NCBI GenBank assembly: GCA_041920565.1
Contig: JBHGXS010000141.1
Location: 48,310 to 112,309 of the forward strand
DNA length: 64,000 nucleotides
Direction: 5' to 3'
From: JAGHKQ01 sp041920565
GTDB taxonomy: Bacteria; Bacillota; Bacilli; Bacillales; Bacillaceae_G
Part shown: positions 1-7,719 of the stretch, one piece after another
Position numbering within the stretch: position 1 is the stretch's first letter
How the letters are laid out: each line of letters begins with the position of its first letter
Translations under genes and position numbers: made by a program
Notes under the pieces: model-generated
The model's input: the letters and a program-made list of their open reading frames with translations, nothing else
Told to the model about the DNA's origin: nothing
Database searches by the model: none

Positions 1-476
1 TTTGCACTTTCCCAATCAAAATGATCTACATCATCATCTTTGGCAATAGCTGCTGCATGCTCCGTCTTCTGCTGTATTTCTGATTGGAAAGCATCAGCAT
101 ATTGTTCTTCTTGAAGATAAAGTGCATCATCGATTTCCAGTGCATTACTATTAAGGGCTGCAAACAGGGAAGCTGTCCGAACAGGATTTGACAATAATTG
201 ATAGACAATACTGCCCAGCAAGGCTTCAGAATGTTCATACTTTAACCAATCCCGCTGCTCTTTGCTTAATCCTTTCGGAAGGGGGATAGTAAGGGTTTCT
301 TTCTCTTTTGATAAAGAACTGTTTATTCCGTTCACTACAAATTCTGCCACTTTACTGGAAAAATTCCGTTTTTCGGTTTCCTTTAATCGTTGTAAATGCT
401 TTATTACATGATCAGGTGTATCAGAGGGGATTCGGAAGGTAATGGGCCGTCCTCTCTTAATTTCCGCTTCCTTCAT
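1..476 (-). CDS. ParR-like DNA-binding partner of ParM (3' end outside window)
   Basis: The gene reads leftward off the window edge, so about 158 residues of its N-terminal part are visible. The product starts MKEAEIKRGRPITFRIPSD, followed by a helical stretch with a RNFSSKVAEFV motif near residues 38-48. This looks like a small ribbon-helix-helix protein of the ParR type. It lies 10 bp behind the ParM gene, and parM-parR order is standard for type II partition operons. I chose ATG at 476 because the AGGA at the end of parM sits 9 bases before it; the in-frame ATG at 485 is too close to that site. The role (binding the upstream iterons and capping ParM filaments) is inferred from position and general fold. 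The acidic end (KDDDVDHFD) is also visible. No family match could be run. Confidence 0.6.
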   Translation of the reverse strand, partial: MKEAEIKRGRPITFRIPSDTPDHVIKHLQRLKETEKRNFSSKVAEFVVNGINSSLSKEKETLTIPLPKGLSKEQRDWLKYEHSEALLGSIVYQLLSNPVRTASLFAALNSNALEIDDALYLQEEQYADAFQSEIQQKTEHAAAIAKDDDVDHFDWESA

Positions 477-486
477 AATGATCATC

Positions 487-1668
487 CTACTTAGTCTTTA
501 CTATTTTTTGTTCTTCGCTCTGCTTCTCTTTTTTATTTCTTCTTAAAAAATCGGTAATTAATTTATAATAAGCGTTTGCCATCATCCAGATGCTTTCCTG
601 TTCATCCTCAAAGAAATCGATATTATAGCCGTCTAAGTTATTGTTTAATGTTTTCAAATAATCTTTTAAAATTATGGAACCTCCGCCGACAAAATAACAA
701 ATTTCTGTCTGGGAGTTTTTTTGCCAAACGTTTCGTAAATGGCGATACTGTTTCTTGGCCAATTCCAGAAGAATTCGGTCTGTAATATCATGGACGCTTG
801 TTCGGCTTCCTTTTACCATAATATGATTTCTATCGTTTTTCTTTGTAATGATTTCTACAACGTCCCTGCGGCTGTCTAACTCCACACCATGCTTAGAGCG
901 AATTTCCTCTCGAATGGCTTCAAGCGCTCCTGAAACTCCCAGATTGAACCCTTGAGCCTTATCATCGTCAACCTTGCCGTTTTTAATTACGGCTATATCC
1001 GTCGATAAGCCGCCAATATCTTGAATTAAGATTCTTTTATCTATGAGATCTTTATTAATAATGTTTAAATCATTATCCATCACAAGGTTAATATAAGCAG
1101 CGAAGCCCTCCGGATACACTTTCACTTCGTCAAATTTAATATTTACTTTTAGTCCTTGATATCTAGGGGTTACTAAAAACTCCACTTGGTGAACAGAACT
1201 CAATAATTTAGAACGATATCCGACATCTTTTCCTTCCTTCACTTCTCGAAGGGGAAGCCCCGTTCCTAATATATACGTAGCATCAATTACATTATTAGAA
1301 CGTTTGAAAATCTGCTTATTTTCTTCTTGAACTGCATCTAACGCTAGGGAAGCAAATAACAAGATGAGGGTTTGATCTTCTTCAGATTTGTTGCTGCCTG
1401 GATCTAATTCTGAGGGGTTATCACTTTTAGTTGCGAGATGACCGACACGATAAATAGCATTGTTATCTTTTAAAGTAGGGGAGTGCACACGAATATGAAT
1501 GCCTTCAATAGGATCTTGATGATCGAGCTCTTCTATTCCGATAACCGGACGATCCTTTATATCTCTGGCAATGACATTGGGAATATTCATTTGCTTTTCC
1601 ATTTTGCCAAAGATAGCTTTTAATGAGTCATTACCTACGTCAACTGCTGCGATGCGCGCATTTGTCAA
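487..1668 (-). CDS. parM: ParM/StbA-family actin-like ATPase
   Basis: Actin-like ATPase of about 393 residues. The N-terminal phosphate-1 loop is AVDVGNDSLKA, the second phosphate loop is QDIGGLSTDIAV near residue 215, and the adenosine motif is YFVGGGSIIL near residue 330; these are the expected actin/Hsp70-fold landmarks in the right order. In plasmids this family polymerises to push apart DNA copies bound by ParR at parC. A TTG at 1668 is preferred as start because GGAAGGA lies 9 bases upstream; ATG codons at 1677 and 1686 are in frame but poorly placed relative to it. The next gene is a ParR-like protein and the upstream region is an iteron array, so the cassette looks complete. The surrounding genes are chromosomal housekeeping genes. 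The family call is firm; a true segregation role on a chromosome is inference. Confidence 0.8.
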   Translation of the reverse strand: MTNARIAAVDVGNDSLKAIFGKMEKQMNIPNVIARDIKDRPVIGIEELDHQDPIEGIHIRVHSPTLKDNNAIYRVGHLATKSDNPSELDPGSNKSEEDQTLILLFASLALDAVQEENKQIFKRSNNVIDATYILGTGLPLREVKEGKDVGYRSKLLSSVHQVEFLVTPRYQGLKVNIKFDEVKVYPEGFAAYINLVMDNDLNIINKDLIDKRILIQDIGGLSTDIAVIKNGKVDDDKAQGFNLGVSGALEAIREEIRSKHGVELDSRRDVVEIITKKNDRNHIMVKGSRTSVHDITDRILLELAKKQYRHLRNVWQKNSQTEICYFVGGGSIILKDYLKTLNNNLDGYNIDFFEDEQESIWMMANAYYKLITDFLRRNKKEKQSEEQKIVKTK

Positions 1669-1782
1669 CCAAATCATTCCTTCCATTTAGAATTTTGCAG
1701 TAAATTATTCAATTTTTATAAAAGCTACTTAGATTCTATAAGTTGATCATCATAAATTCCATACCTATAACTAAATTGTAAT

Positions 1783-1921
1783 GTTATACATCTTTTCGTA
1801 AACTTGTACACAAAACCGTAAACATAGCGTGAACAGTAGTTGTGTACGCTATTGTATACATGTACACTTTTTTGAATACAAATGTATACAATATGTGTAC
1901 ATGTATACATTTATGTAAACA
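1783..1921. promoter_or_regulatory. parC-like iteron array upstream of parM
   Basis: At least ten copies of a GTAxACA-type heptamer lie in the same orientation here, starting near 1783, 1798, 1806, 1818, 1829, 1842, 1854, 1862, 1884, 1895, 1903 and 1915. The best form, TGTATACA, occurs at 1853-1860, 1883-1890 and 1902-1909. Many spacings are 11-13 bp, about one helical turn. Position upstream of parM matches plasmid parC centromeres, which are ParR-binding iterons that also repress the operon. That it binds the ParR-like product is inferred. Confidence 0.6.
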
Positions 1922-1969
1922 ACCTATCTAAACTAAAAAATACCTTGAAATTCCTTTCCTGACATAACA

Positions 1970-2000
1970 AAAAAGGTGCCCTTCCGTAAGGCACCTTTTT
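1970..2000 (-). terminator. Terminator of the GH73 autolysin gene
   Basis: An 11-bp stem (1970-1980 pairing with 1990-2000) with a 9-base loop is flanked by A and T runs. It lies 5 bp past the stop of the autolysin gene on the minus strand. Confidence 0.85.
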
Positions 2001-2005
2001 TGGTT

Positions 2006-3337
2006 TTATCGAATTGTGATGCTGTCACCCGGAACCCAATATGTTTTAGAGTTGCCAGGATGAACTACTTCTACCCATCCTTTAGGGTCTTTCTTAACCG
2101 CAGTAACCTCTGTATTAGCGTTAAATGTACCTTGTACATTCGGTCTTATAGTCGTACTCTTAATCTTAGAATCTGCAAATGGGAATGGCACAACACGATA
2201 TTCAACAGTTCTCGTGATAACCGCTTTTGTTCCCTTGGCAAATACTTGATATGGAACTTGGTTGCTTAACGCATCTGCGTTCAATGATGGGCCTTTGTTA
2301 GGCAGAACAACCGGTTTGTATTGTGACGCTTGGAATGGCTTAATGCGCTGCATGATATCTGCAATTTTTGCAGACCATGTCTTGTCCGATGCATATTTTA
2401 CGTTCATCCCTTTTAATGTAGGACCATTATAGTATACGCCGCCCGGAGTCAAATAATTTTTTCTTACATAGTCTGCGTTATAGTTAATGCTATCTTCATA
2501 GCTTGCTAGATATTTAGCGCTGTCAAACGGCGAGCGATCATACGCTTTTAAGCCGTACAGGTTATTTTTTCGATAGGCAACTTCAGATTTGCCATAGCCT
2601 GTTTCCAGGAAAGCATGAGCCGCTAGGTATAATGCATTTACACCATATTTTTGTCCAGCAGCAACAAACTTATCACCCATATTTACAATAGGGCTATCAG
2701 GATGATACTTTCTAATATAGTTATTAATTTCTGCTGCTGTTACATTAGATGGTGTACGCAAATCAATCTCAGCATAGGAAGATGCTGTTTTTATCGGGCT
2801 TGTCTCACTAGTTGGTGATGGAGTTGGTGCAGGGGCAAACCCATTTGATTGAGCAGATACATAGTTTGCGGATACCCAGCCGCTTACGTTTCCTGCCGTA
2901 ATGCGATGCCAACCATTCTTCGTTTCATGAATGGATAAGGTTGTCCCTTTTGCTAACGTTGTAATACGTGTTCCTGATACAGAAGGCGTCTCACGTACAT
3001 TTAAATTTGCTGTCGTTTTTCCTGTACCTATAGTTGCTGAAGGGGCAGGCGGTTGTACAGATGGCTGCGTTGATACATATTTAGAATATACCCAACCGTC
3101 TTTTGTTCCATTTTCGATATAATACCAGTTTTCTTTTGTATCTTTAATAACAACCTGTTGCCCATTCTTTACTTGGGCAATCACACGGCTGGAAGTAGTC
3201 GGGGCTTGCCTGACATTTAAAGCAGAAGCAGTAACTTTACCGGTTTTCTCCCCGGCAGCTTTTGCTGACAATGGGTTGCTTGCTAACGCTAATCCTCCTA
3301 TTAATGTTACGCTGGCTGCAATTGTCCTGAATCTCAT
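2006..3337 (-). CDS. Secreted SH3b / GH73 N-acetylglucosaminidase (autolysin)
   Basis: Secreted peptidoglycan hydrolase of 443 residues. A signal peptide with basic start (MRFRTIAASV), hydrophobic core and AKAA cleavage region covers residues 1-28. Two bacterial SH3 domains follow (about 33-90 and 105-162, each with the S/T-ALNVR or ANLNVR start and a GWV-S-YVS end), then a Pro/Ser/Thr linker (165-185) and a GH73 glucosaminidase domain (about 190-335). Its likely catalytic glutamate is E245 in AHAFLETGYGKSE. A further SH3-like segment occupies the C-terminus. Family members cleave the GlcNAc-MurNAc bond of glycan strands during growth, separation or lysis. The start has a good GGAGGAGAGG ribosome site. 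It is a single-gene unit. Exact physiological role is unknown. Confidence 0.85.
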   Translation of the reverse strand: MRFRTIAASVTLIGGLALASNPLSAKAAGEKTGKVTASALNVRQAPTTSSRVIAQVKNGQQVVIKDTKENWYYIENGTKDGWVYSKYVSTQPSVQPPAPSATIGTGKTTANLNVRETPSVSGTRITTLAKGTTLSIHETKNGWHRITAGNVSGWVSANYVSAQSNGFAPAPTPSPTSETSPIKTASSYAEIDLRTPSNVTAAEINNYIRKYHPDSPIVNMGDKFVAAGQKYGVNALYLAAHAFLETGYGKSEVAYRKNNLYGLKAYDRSPFDSAKYLASYEDSINYNADYVRKNYLTPGGVYYNGPTLKGMNVKYASDKTWSAKIADIMQRIKPFQASQYKPVVLPNKGPSLNADALSNQVPYQVFAKGTKAVITRTVEYRVVPFPFADSKIKSTTIRPNVQGTFNANTEVTAVKKDPKGWVEVVHPGNSKTYWVPGDSITIR

Positions 3338-3875
3338 TTCCTCTCCTCCAATAATCTTGTTGCGTTGTTTATTTCCCAGTACAGCGTATGTAACGTTTTA
3401 AAATAAGCTAGTAATCTTTCAATCTGAAAACGTTATATATTTCTCAGAAAAAATCACCAATAAAATGGTGCATTTCCCCGCTGCCTGTGGATGACTTTGT
3501 TATCTAACAGATCATTCCAAAAACAACAGTAATCCAACACATTTGTCACTATTCATTATAGTAGAAAACATTCATATACGGGTGATAAACATTTTACTAA
3601 TAGAGGGAAAAATAGGAATATTCCATTTTCTATTGGAAAATTAAGGTGTTTACTGGAGGATGCTTTCTTGTTATATGGAAATACATATATTATTTACTAT
3701 TTCCCTATACAAGTTCATATCAGCAAAAAGATTGACGGTATATATGAAAGCTATATAATCAAAGAAAAGATGTCTCATCTTTTTTCTGCATACTTCTTCA
3801 TTACATGCCTTCATATTCACGTAAAAAGCAGCGATTCGTAATGATAGGGTTTGTACACATAAAAGGGGGTTTTTC
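3338..3875. other. Divergent intergenic region, no gene seen
   Basis: This AT-rich stretch of 538 bp separates the autolysin gene from pdxK and must carry both promoters. I see no convincing coding frame. A short hairpin, AAAAGATG (3765-3772) with CATCTTTT (3776-3783), looks like a weak terminator but has no obvious gene to serve. Confidence 0.4.
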
Positions 3876-4709
3876 ATGATGACACTTCGTAAAGCACTAA
3901 CAATTGCAGGCTCTGATACAAGCGGAGGCGCCGGTATTCAAGCGGACTTAAAAACATTCCAGGAGCTTGGCGTGTACGGTATGACCGCTCTTACTACAAT
4001 CGTAACAATGGACCCGCACAATAACTGGGCTCACAATGTGTTTCCAATCTCTGTTGACACATTAAAACCGCAACTGGAAACGGTTATTGAGGGTGTAGGA
4101 GTAGACGCATTAAAAACAGGGATGCTTGGTTCCATCGAAATCATTGAACTGGCAGCAAAAACAATCGAACAACATAACATTACAAACGTAGTAGTGGACC
4201 CTGTTATGGTATGTAAAGGAGCAGATGAAGCTCTTCATCCGGAAACAAACGAATGTTTACGTGATGTGCTTGTTCCCAAAGCTTTAGTAGTGACGCCAAA
4301 CTTATTTGAAGCTTACCAATTAAGCGGTGTGAAAATTACAACGTTACAGGATATGAAGGAAGCTGCTCGAAAAATCCATGCATTAGGCGCGAAATATGTA
4401 TTAATTAAAGGCGGCAGCAAGCTGGAAGGACAAGAAAAAGCGATCGACTTATTATTCGATGGCGAAGATTTTGATATTTTAGAATCCGAAAAAATTGATA
4501 CAACTTACACTCATGGTGCAGGCTGCACGTATTCTGCAGCTATTACAGCTGAATTGGCGAAGGGCAAACCGGTAAAAGAAGCGATTCGAACAGCAAAAGC
4601 ATTCATTACAGACGCTATTCGTCATTCCTTTAAATTAAACGAATATGTAGGTCCGACTCATCATGGTGCTTATCGCAGATACGGTGCGGGCAGAGAGACT
4701 GTACAATAA
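3876..4709 (+). CDS. pdxK: Pyridoxine/pyridoxal/HMP kinase (ThiD/PdxK family)
   Basis: Ribokinase-fold kinase of 277 residues that phosphorylates B6 vitamers and probably hydroxymethylpyrimidine. The N-terminal ALTIAGSDTSGGAGIQADLK motif and the C-terminal anion-hole motif THGAGCTYSAA near residue 210 are diagnostic; the Cys in GAGCT is typical of the Bacillus PdxK type. The sequence closely resembles B. subtilis PdxK as I remember it. A GGGGG ribosome site precedes tandem ATGs at 3876 and 3879. It is monocistronic, closed by a strong terminator. A thiamine-salvage role (HMP to HMP-P) would complement thiM-thiE 15 kb away, since no thiD lies in that operon. Confidence 0.88.
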   Translation: MMTLRKALTIAGSDTSGGAGIQADLKTFQELGVYGMTALTTIVTMDPHNNWAHNVFPISVDTLKPQLETVIEGVGVDALKTGMLGSIEIIELAAKTIEQHNITNVVVDPVMVCKGADEALHPETNECLRDVLVPKALVVTPNLFEAYQLSGVKITTLQDMKEAARKIHALGAKYVLIKGGSKLEGQEKAIDLLFDGEDFDILESEKIDTTYTHGAGCTYSAAITAELAKGKPVKEAIRTAKAFITDAIRHSFKLNEYVGPTHHGAYRRYGAGRETVQ

Positions 4710-4712
4710 TAT

Positions 4713-4744
4713 AAAAAACGGCCATCAGATGATGGTCGTTTTTT
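4713..4744. terminator. Bidirectional terminator between pdxK and the MarR gene
   Basis: A 14-bp stem (4713-4726 with 4731-4744, one G-T pair) with an AGAT loop has A and T runs on the outside. It serves the converging pdxK and MarR-family genes. Confidence 0.9.
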
Positions 4745-4751
4745 AATTTCC

Positions 4752-5213
4752 CTATGATGACGCAAAATGAAGTTCTTTCTTTTTAACAATCTCCCCAATT
4801 TTCTCATAGATGCGGATAAAGGTGTTCAACTCTTCCTCCTCAAGCTCTTCCAAATAGGAAGAAACAAATTGGCGTATCTTCGCTTCTCCGGCAGCGAGGA
4901 TGTTTTCTGCTTTTTCTGTTGTTTCCAGCAGCATAACACGCTGATCTTGCGGGTCATAGCTTCGGATAACGTATCCTTTGCTTACAAGACGATCAATCAA
5001 TATCGTCGCTGCATTGCGATTTTCATTGTTCCAATCACATAACATACTGGATGTACACGGACCATGTTTCTTTATGGAACGCAGCGCGAAGTATTGTTCT
5101 GCCGTAATATTACCTGCCAGCTGCTCCGCAAGAAGCGCGATCAGTTTGCGATTTGTATAAATCATGACTTCTTCATATCGTTCCATGAAATGCTCCAGTT
5201 TGTTAGCATCCAT
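4752..5213 (-). CDS. MarR-family transcriptional regulator
   Basis: A 153-residue winged-helix protein. A helical dimerisation start is followed by the helix-turn-helix around residues 55-80 (CDWNNENRNAATILIDRLVSKGYV) and the wing with the family's typical DPQDQRVMLLE sequence near residue 85-97, then a long C-terminal helix. MarR proteins usually repress a neighbouring operon and release DNA on binding a small ligand. It lies 21 bp behind the MetX-like gene and is probably co-transcribed, so autoregulation of that pair is a reasonable guess. The ligand is unknown. Confidence 0.85.
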   Translation of the reverse strand: MDANKLEHFMERYEEVMIYTNRKLIALLAEQLAGNITAEQYFALRSIKKHGPCTSSMLCDWNNENRNAATILIDRLVSKGYVIRSYDPQDQRVMLLETTEKAENILAAGEAKIRQFVSSYLEELEEEELNTFIRIYEKIGEIVKKKELHFASS

Positions 5214-5234
5214 AATTGCTCCCCCTTTAAACTT

Positions 5235-6341
5235 TTATCCAACCAGCCAACTTTTCACTGCAGCAGCAAATAAATGCGGATCCAGCACTCCTGCTATATG
5301 TCCATTTGGGCTGTCAAAAGCAAAAAACTTTGCTGACTTTCCTTGTTTTTGTAATAGTTTCACGGCTCGTTCGCTGTATTGCGGCGGTTGAAGCAAATCT
5401 TGATTACAAGAAATAAGAAGCACTCTTGCCTGAATTTGCTCCAAAGCTTCTTCTAATGAAGAAAAACCGTGAGCTATATCGTGCATCATTGTGGCACGAC
5501 ATGTATAAATCCAATGATTGGGATCATAATAAGCAATGTTATTCATCACAGCTCTGTACATACTTTCTTCAAATGAAGTTTGATTATATAAGGATAGATA
5601 AGGAAGCTGTTCGCGGCTGTCCCGCCGGAATTTTGTTTCATACCAATCCCCTTGAAATGCGTTGGTAAACATCATTTGAGATGCTAAATGCAGTCCTTCT
5701 GTCGGCTCTTGTTTGTCATAATAATTTCCATTGTTCCAATGAGGGTCTAATTGAATAGCTCGAATGCCATGCTGGAGCACGTTAAATGACGTTATGATGG
5801 GATTTTGTGCATTGGTAATAACTCCAATGCACGCATCCAGCATATGCGGATAATGAACCGCCCAATGCAGTGCAATCATTCCTCCTGCAGAAGGGCCGAT
5901 TACAGCCGCAAGACGCTGAATGCCCAACGATTGAATAAATTCATGTTGAATGCCTGCCATGTCGCGAAAGGTAAAAGGCGGAAATGACATTCCATACTGC
6001 TTCCCTGTCTTAGGATTGATAGACATGGGTCCTGTCGTGATAACCATCGGATTTTTTGCTTGCACGTTACAAAGGTTGTCCATGCAAATGACAAAGTATC
6101 GATTTGTATCAATTGCTTTCCCCTGTCCGATCAATCCGTCCCACCAACCGGGGGATGGATCGGCATCTGTATACTTCCCTGCTGCATGACTTGTTGCATT
6201 GAAGTAATGGCATATAAGAATAACATTGCTTTTTTCTTTATTTAACTTTCCATATGTTTCATATCCTAATGTAATGGGAATGGATGTACCACATTCTAAT
6301 GTATAGCTTTCCAGATAAAACTGTTGTTTTTTTACCAGCAT
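5235..6341 (-). CDS. MetX-like alpha/beta hydrolase (homoserine O-acetyltransferase family)
   Basis: A 368-residue alpha/beta hydrolase of the homoserine O-acetyltransferase family. The nucleophile elbow is GPSAGGM with Ser151; a later CNQD supplies a likely acid and the SPNGHIAG motif the catalytic His near residue 350. Family members acetylate homoserine for methionine synthesis, but this sequence is divergent: the oxyanion strand reads CHYFNATSHAAG and the elbow has SAGG where MetX usually has SLGG or SMGG. A different acyl-transfer or hydrolytic role is possible. The start has an AAGGAGGACAGG ribosome site. It leads a two-gene unit with a MarR regulator rather than a methionine operon, so I give no gene symbol. 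Confidence 0.7.
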   Translation of the reverse strand: MLVKKQQFYLESYTLECGTSIPITLGYETYGKLNKEKSNVILICHYFNATSHAAGKYTDADPSPGWWDGLIGQGKAIDTNRYFVICMDNLCNVQAKNPMVITTGPMSINPKTGKQYGMSFPPFTFRDMAGIQHEFIQSLGIQRLAAVIGPSAGGMIALHWAVHYPHMLDACIGVITNAQNPIITSFNVLQHGIRAIQLDPHWNNGNYYDKQEPTEGLHLASQMMFTNAFQGDWYETKFRRDSREQLPYLSLYNQTSFEESMYRAVMNNIAYYDPNHWIYTCRATMMHDIAHGFSSLEEALEQIQARVLLISCNQDLLQPPQYSERAVKLLQKQGKSAKFFAFDSPNGHIAGVLDPHLFAAAVKSWLVG

Positions 6342-6436
6342 GATTGTCCCTGTCCTCCTTCCAAATTTTATTTTAGGTTTATATAAGAAACTGCTAAATA
6401 AAGATAATCCATGTTTAAAATAAAAGAGGGATATTA

Positions 6437-7291
6437 TTGAAAAAAATCGTTTTTATCCTTATATCTCTTATCGCTATTGCAACCGGATATTATTTTTTCT
6501 TTCAGCCAAAGTTTCAAGATCCCGTTGCTGATGCTGTTTCATTATCAGGAGATGGCTGTGTCGTTCTTAACTATCATCGAGTTCGTTCTCCAAACATTTT
6601 TTTAGAAACATTGGGCAAACTCACCAATAATTTGGAGCTTTCCGTTTATTCCGTTAATAGTGATGCATTCGAAAAGCAAATACAATACTTAAAAAAACAT
6701 GACGTACAATTCATTACACCAAGCGATTTAAAAGCATACATCACCAAAAAAACTTCCTTCTCTAAAAAATGCGCACTAGTCACATTTGATGATATAGACA
6801 CAAGCGTCTATAAACATGCCTATCCCATTTTACAGAAAGAAAAAGTACCTTTTACTTTATTCGTAATAACGGGAGAAGTAGGGAATCCGAATTTTCAATA
6901 TTTAAAGCTTGCTTCGTGGAAACAGCTTAAAAATATGAAAGATTCGGGTCTCGCTACGATTGGAACACATACTCATAAAATGCATTATATAGAAGGCGAT
7001 GAAAAACCTCCTTTTTTAAAGAAAAAAAATGTAGACGCTTTTATAAAAGATACTGAAAAGTCCAAACAAACCATGATTGAGAAACTTGGTTTCACCCCTC
7101 GTTATTTCGCTTATCCATATGGATTTGGTATTCCCAAAACAGATGAAGTCCTATTGAACCAAGGATATGAGTTAATTTTTTCACTGGAGCCCGGAATCGT
7201 AAAACAGGGTGACCCCAGCTTCTTTATTAAGCGGATTCTCATCGATAAACAATCTTGGCCGGCCATTGCAAAATGGGCTGCTCAAAAATAA
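6437..7291 (+). CDS. pgaB: Polysaccharide deacetylase, PgaB/IcaB type
   Basis: A 284-residue membrane-anchored or exported deacetylase (CE4/NodB fold). An N-terminal hydrophobic helix (residues 3-21) precedes the catalytic domain. Motif 1 is LVTFDDIDTS, with the catalytic and metal-binding aspartates, and motif 2 is GTHTHKMH. The YFAYPYGFG segment is a further CE4 signature. PgaB/IcaB proteins partly N-deacetylate poly-beta-1,6-GlcNAc outside the membrane, which is needed for surface retention. TTG at 6437 is the start, with AGAGGG six bases upstream. The gene faces pgaC-pgaD tail to tail and shares their terminator, so the locus is split into two converging units. Confidence 0.82.
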   Translation: MKKIVFILISLIAIATGYYFFFQPKFQDPVADAVSLSGDGCVVLNYHRVRSPNIFLETLGKLTNNLELSVYSVNSDAFEKQIQYLKKHDVQFITPSDLKAYITKKTSFSKKCALVTFDDIDTSVYKHAYPILQKEKVPFTLFVITGEVGNPNFQYLKLASWKQLKNMKDSGLATIGTHTHKMHYIEGDEKPPFLKKKNVDAFIKDTEKSKQTMIEKLGFTPRYFAYPYGFGIPKTDEVLLNQGYELIFSLEPGIVKQGDPSFFIKRILIDKQSWPAIAKWAAQK

Positions 7292-7292
7292 T

Positions 7293-7322
7293 AAAAAGCA
7301 ATGGGCTCTTCCATTGCTTTTT
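7293..7322. terminator. Bidirectional terminator shared by pgaB and pgaD
   Basis: A perfect 12-bp stem (7293-7304 with 7311-7322) with loop GCTCTT lies between the converging genes. The last two bases overlap the pgaD stop codon. Confidence 0.9.
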
Positions 7323-7719
7323 ACACTACTGTTTCTTTTAGCTTAATAATATTTGTTTCCTGTAAATATAGGATTTCCTCTTCGGTCAGAGAAAAATACT
7401 CCGCCATTTCTTTCATCTCTACCGGCTTTGGAAAGCTTCGTCTTCGTAATTTTCCATAAGTAAAATAATTATATCGCCCCCAGAGATATTGAAAAAGAAA
7501 ACAAAGCGCTCCAATAATGCCAATATCACACAAAATAGCTGTTATTTGCCTTTCTTCCATATGAAAAAGAAGGAGAACCATCAATTTCCATTCTGCTTGT
7601 ATGTGAAAGAGACAAGTAAAAAGTAATAATACTGTCGCAATCATATAAATCCAAGCGAGCAATGTGATAATCAACTCTATTGCCTTTCTTACTGAGAGCT
7701 TACTTCCGTCTATAATCAT
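7321..7719 (-). CDS. pgaD: PgaD-like accessory membrane protein of PNAG synthesis
   Basis: A 132-residue membrane protein beginning MIIDGSKLSVRKAIE, with two hydrophobic helices (about residues 17-40 and 62-82) and a basic cytosolic tail containing WGRYNYFTYGKLRRR, the pattern of the PgaD family. PgaD works with the PgaC synthase in poly-beta-1,6-GlcNAc polymerisation and export. I start it at ATG 7719, which overlaps the pgaC stop as ATGA; a longer in-frame extension to 7857 would lie wholly inside pgaC and is rejected. Translational coupling to pgaC is likely. Confidence 0.78.
   Translation of the reverse strand: MIIDGSKLSVRKAIELIITLLAWIYMIATVLLLFTCLFHIQAEWKLMVLLLFHMEERQITAILCDIGIIGALCFLFQYLWGRYNYFTYGKLRRRSFPKPVEMKEMAEYFSLTEEEILYLQETNIIKLKETVV

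Noticed and set aside
1725..1910. 61-codon minus-strand frame over the iterons (MYTCTHIVYICIQ...)
   Set aside because: It is a by-product of the TGTATACA repeats, has no ribosome site and reads as Tyr/Cys/Ile low-complexity sequence.
3671..3877. 68-codon minus-strand frame upstream of pdxK
   Set aside because: No ribosome site, overlaps the pdxK translation start in antisense and shows no protein-like pattern.
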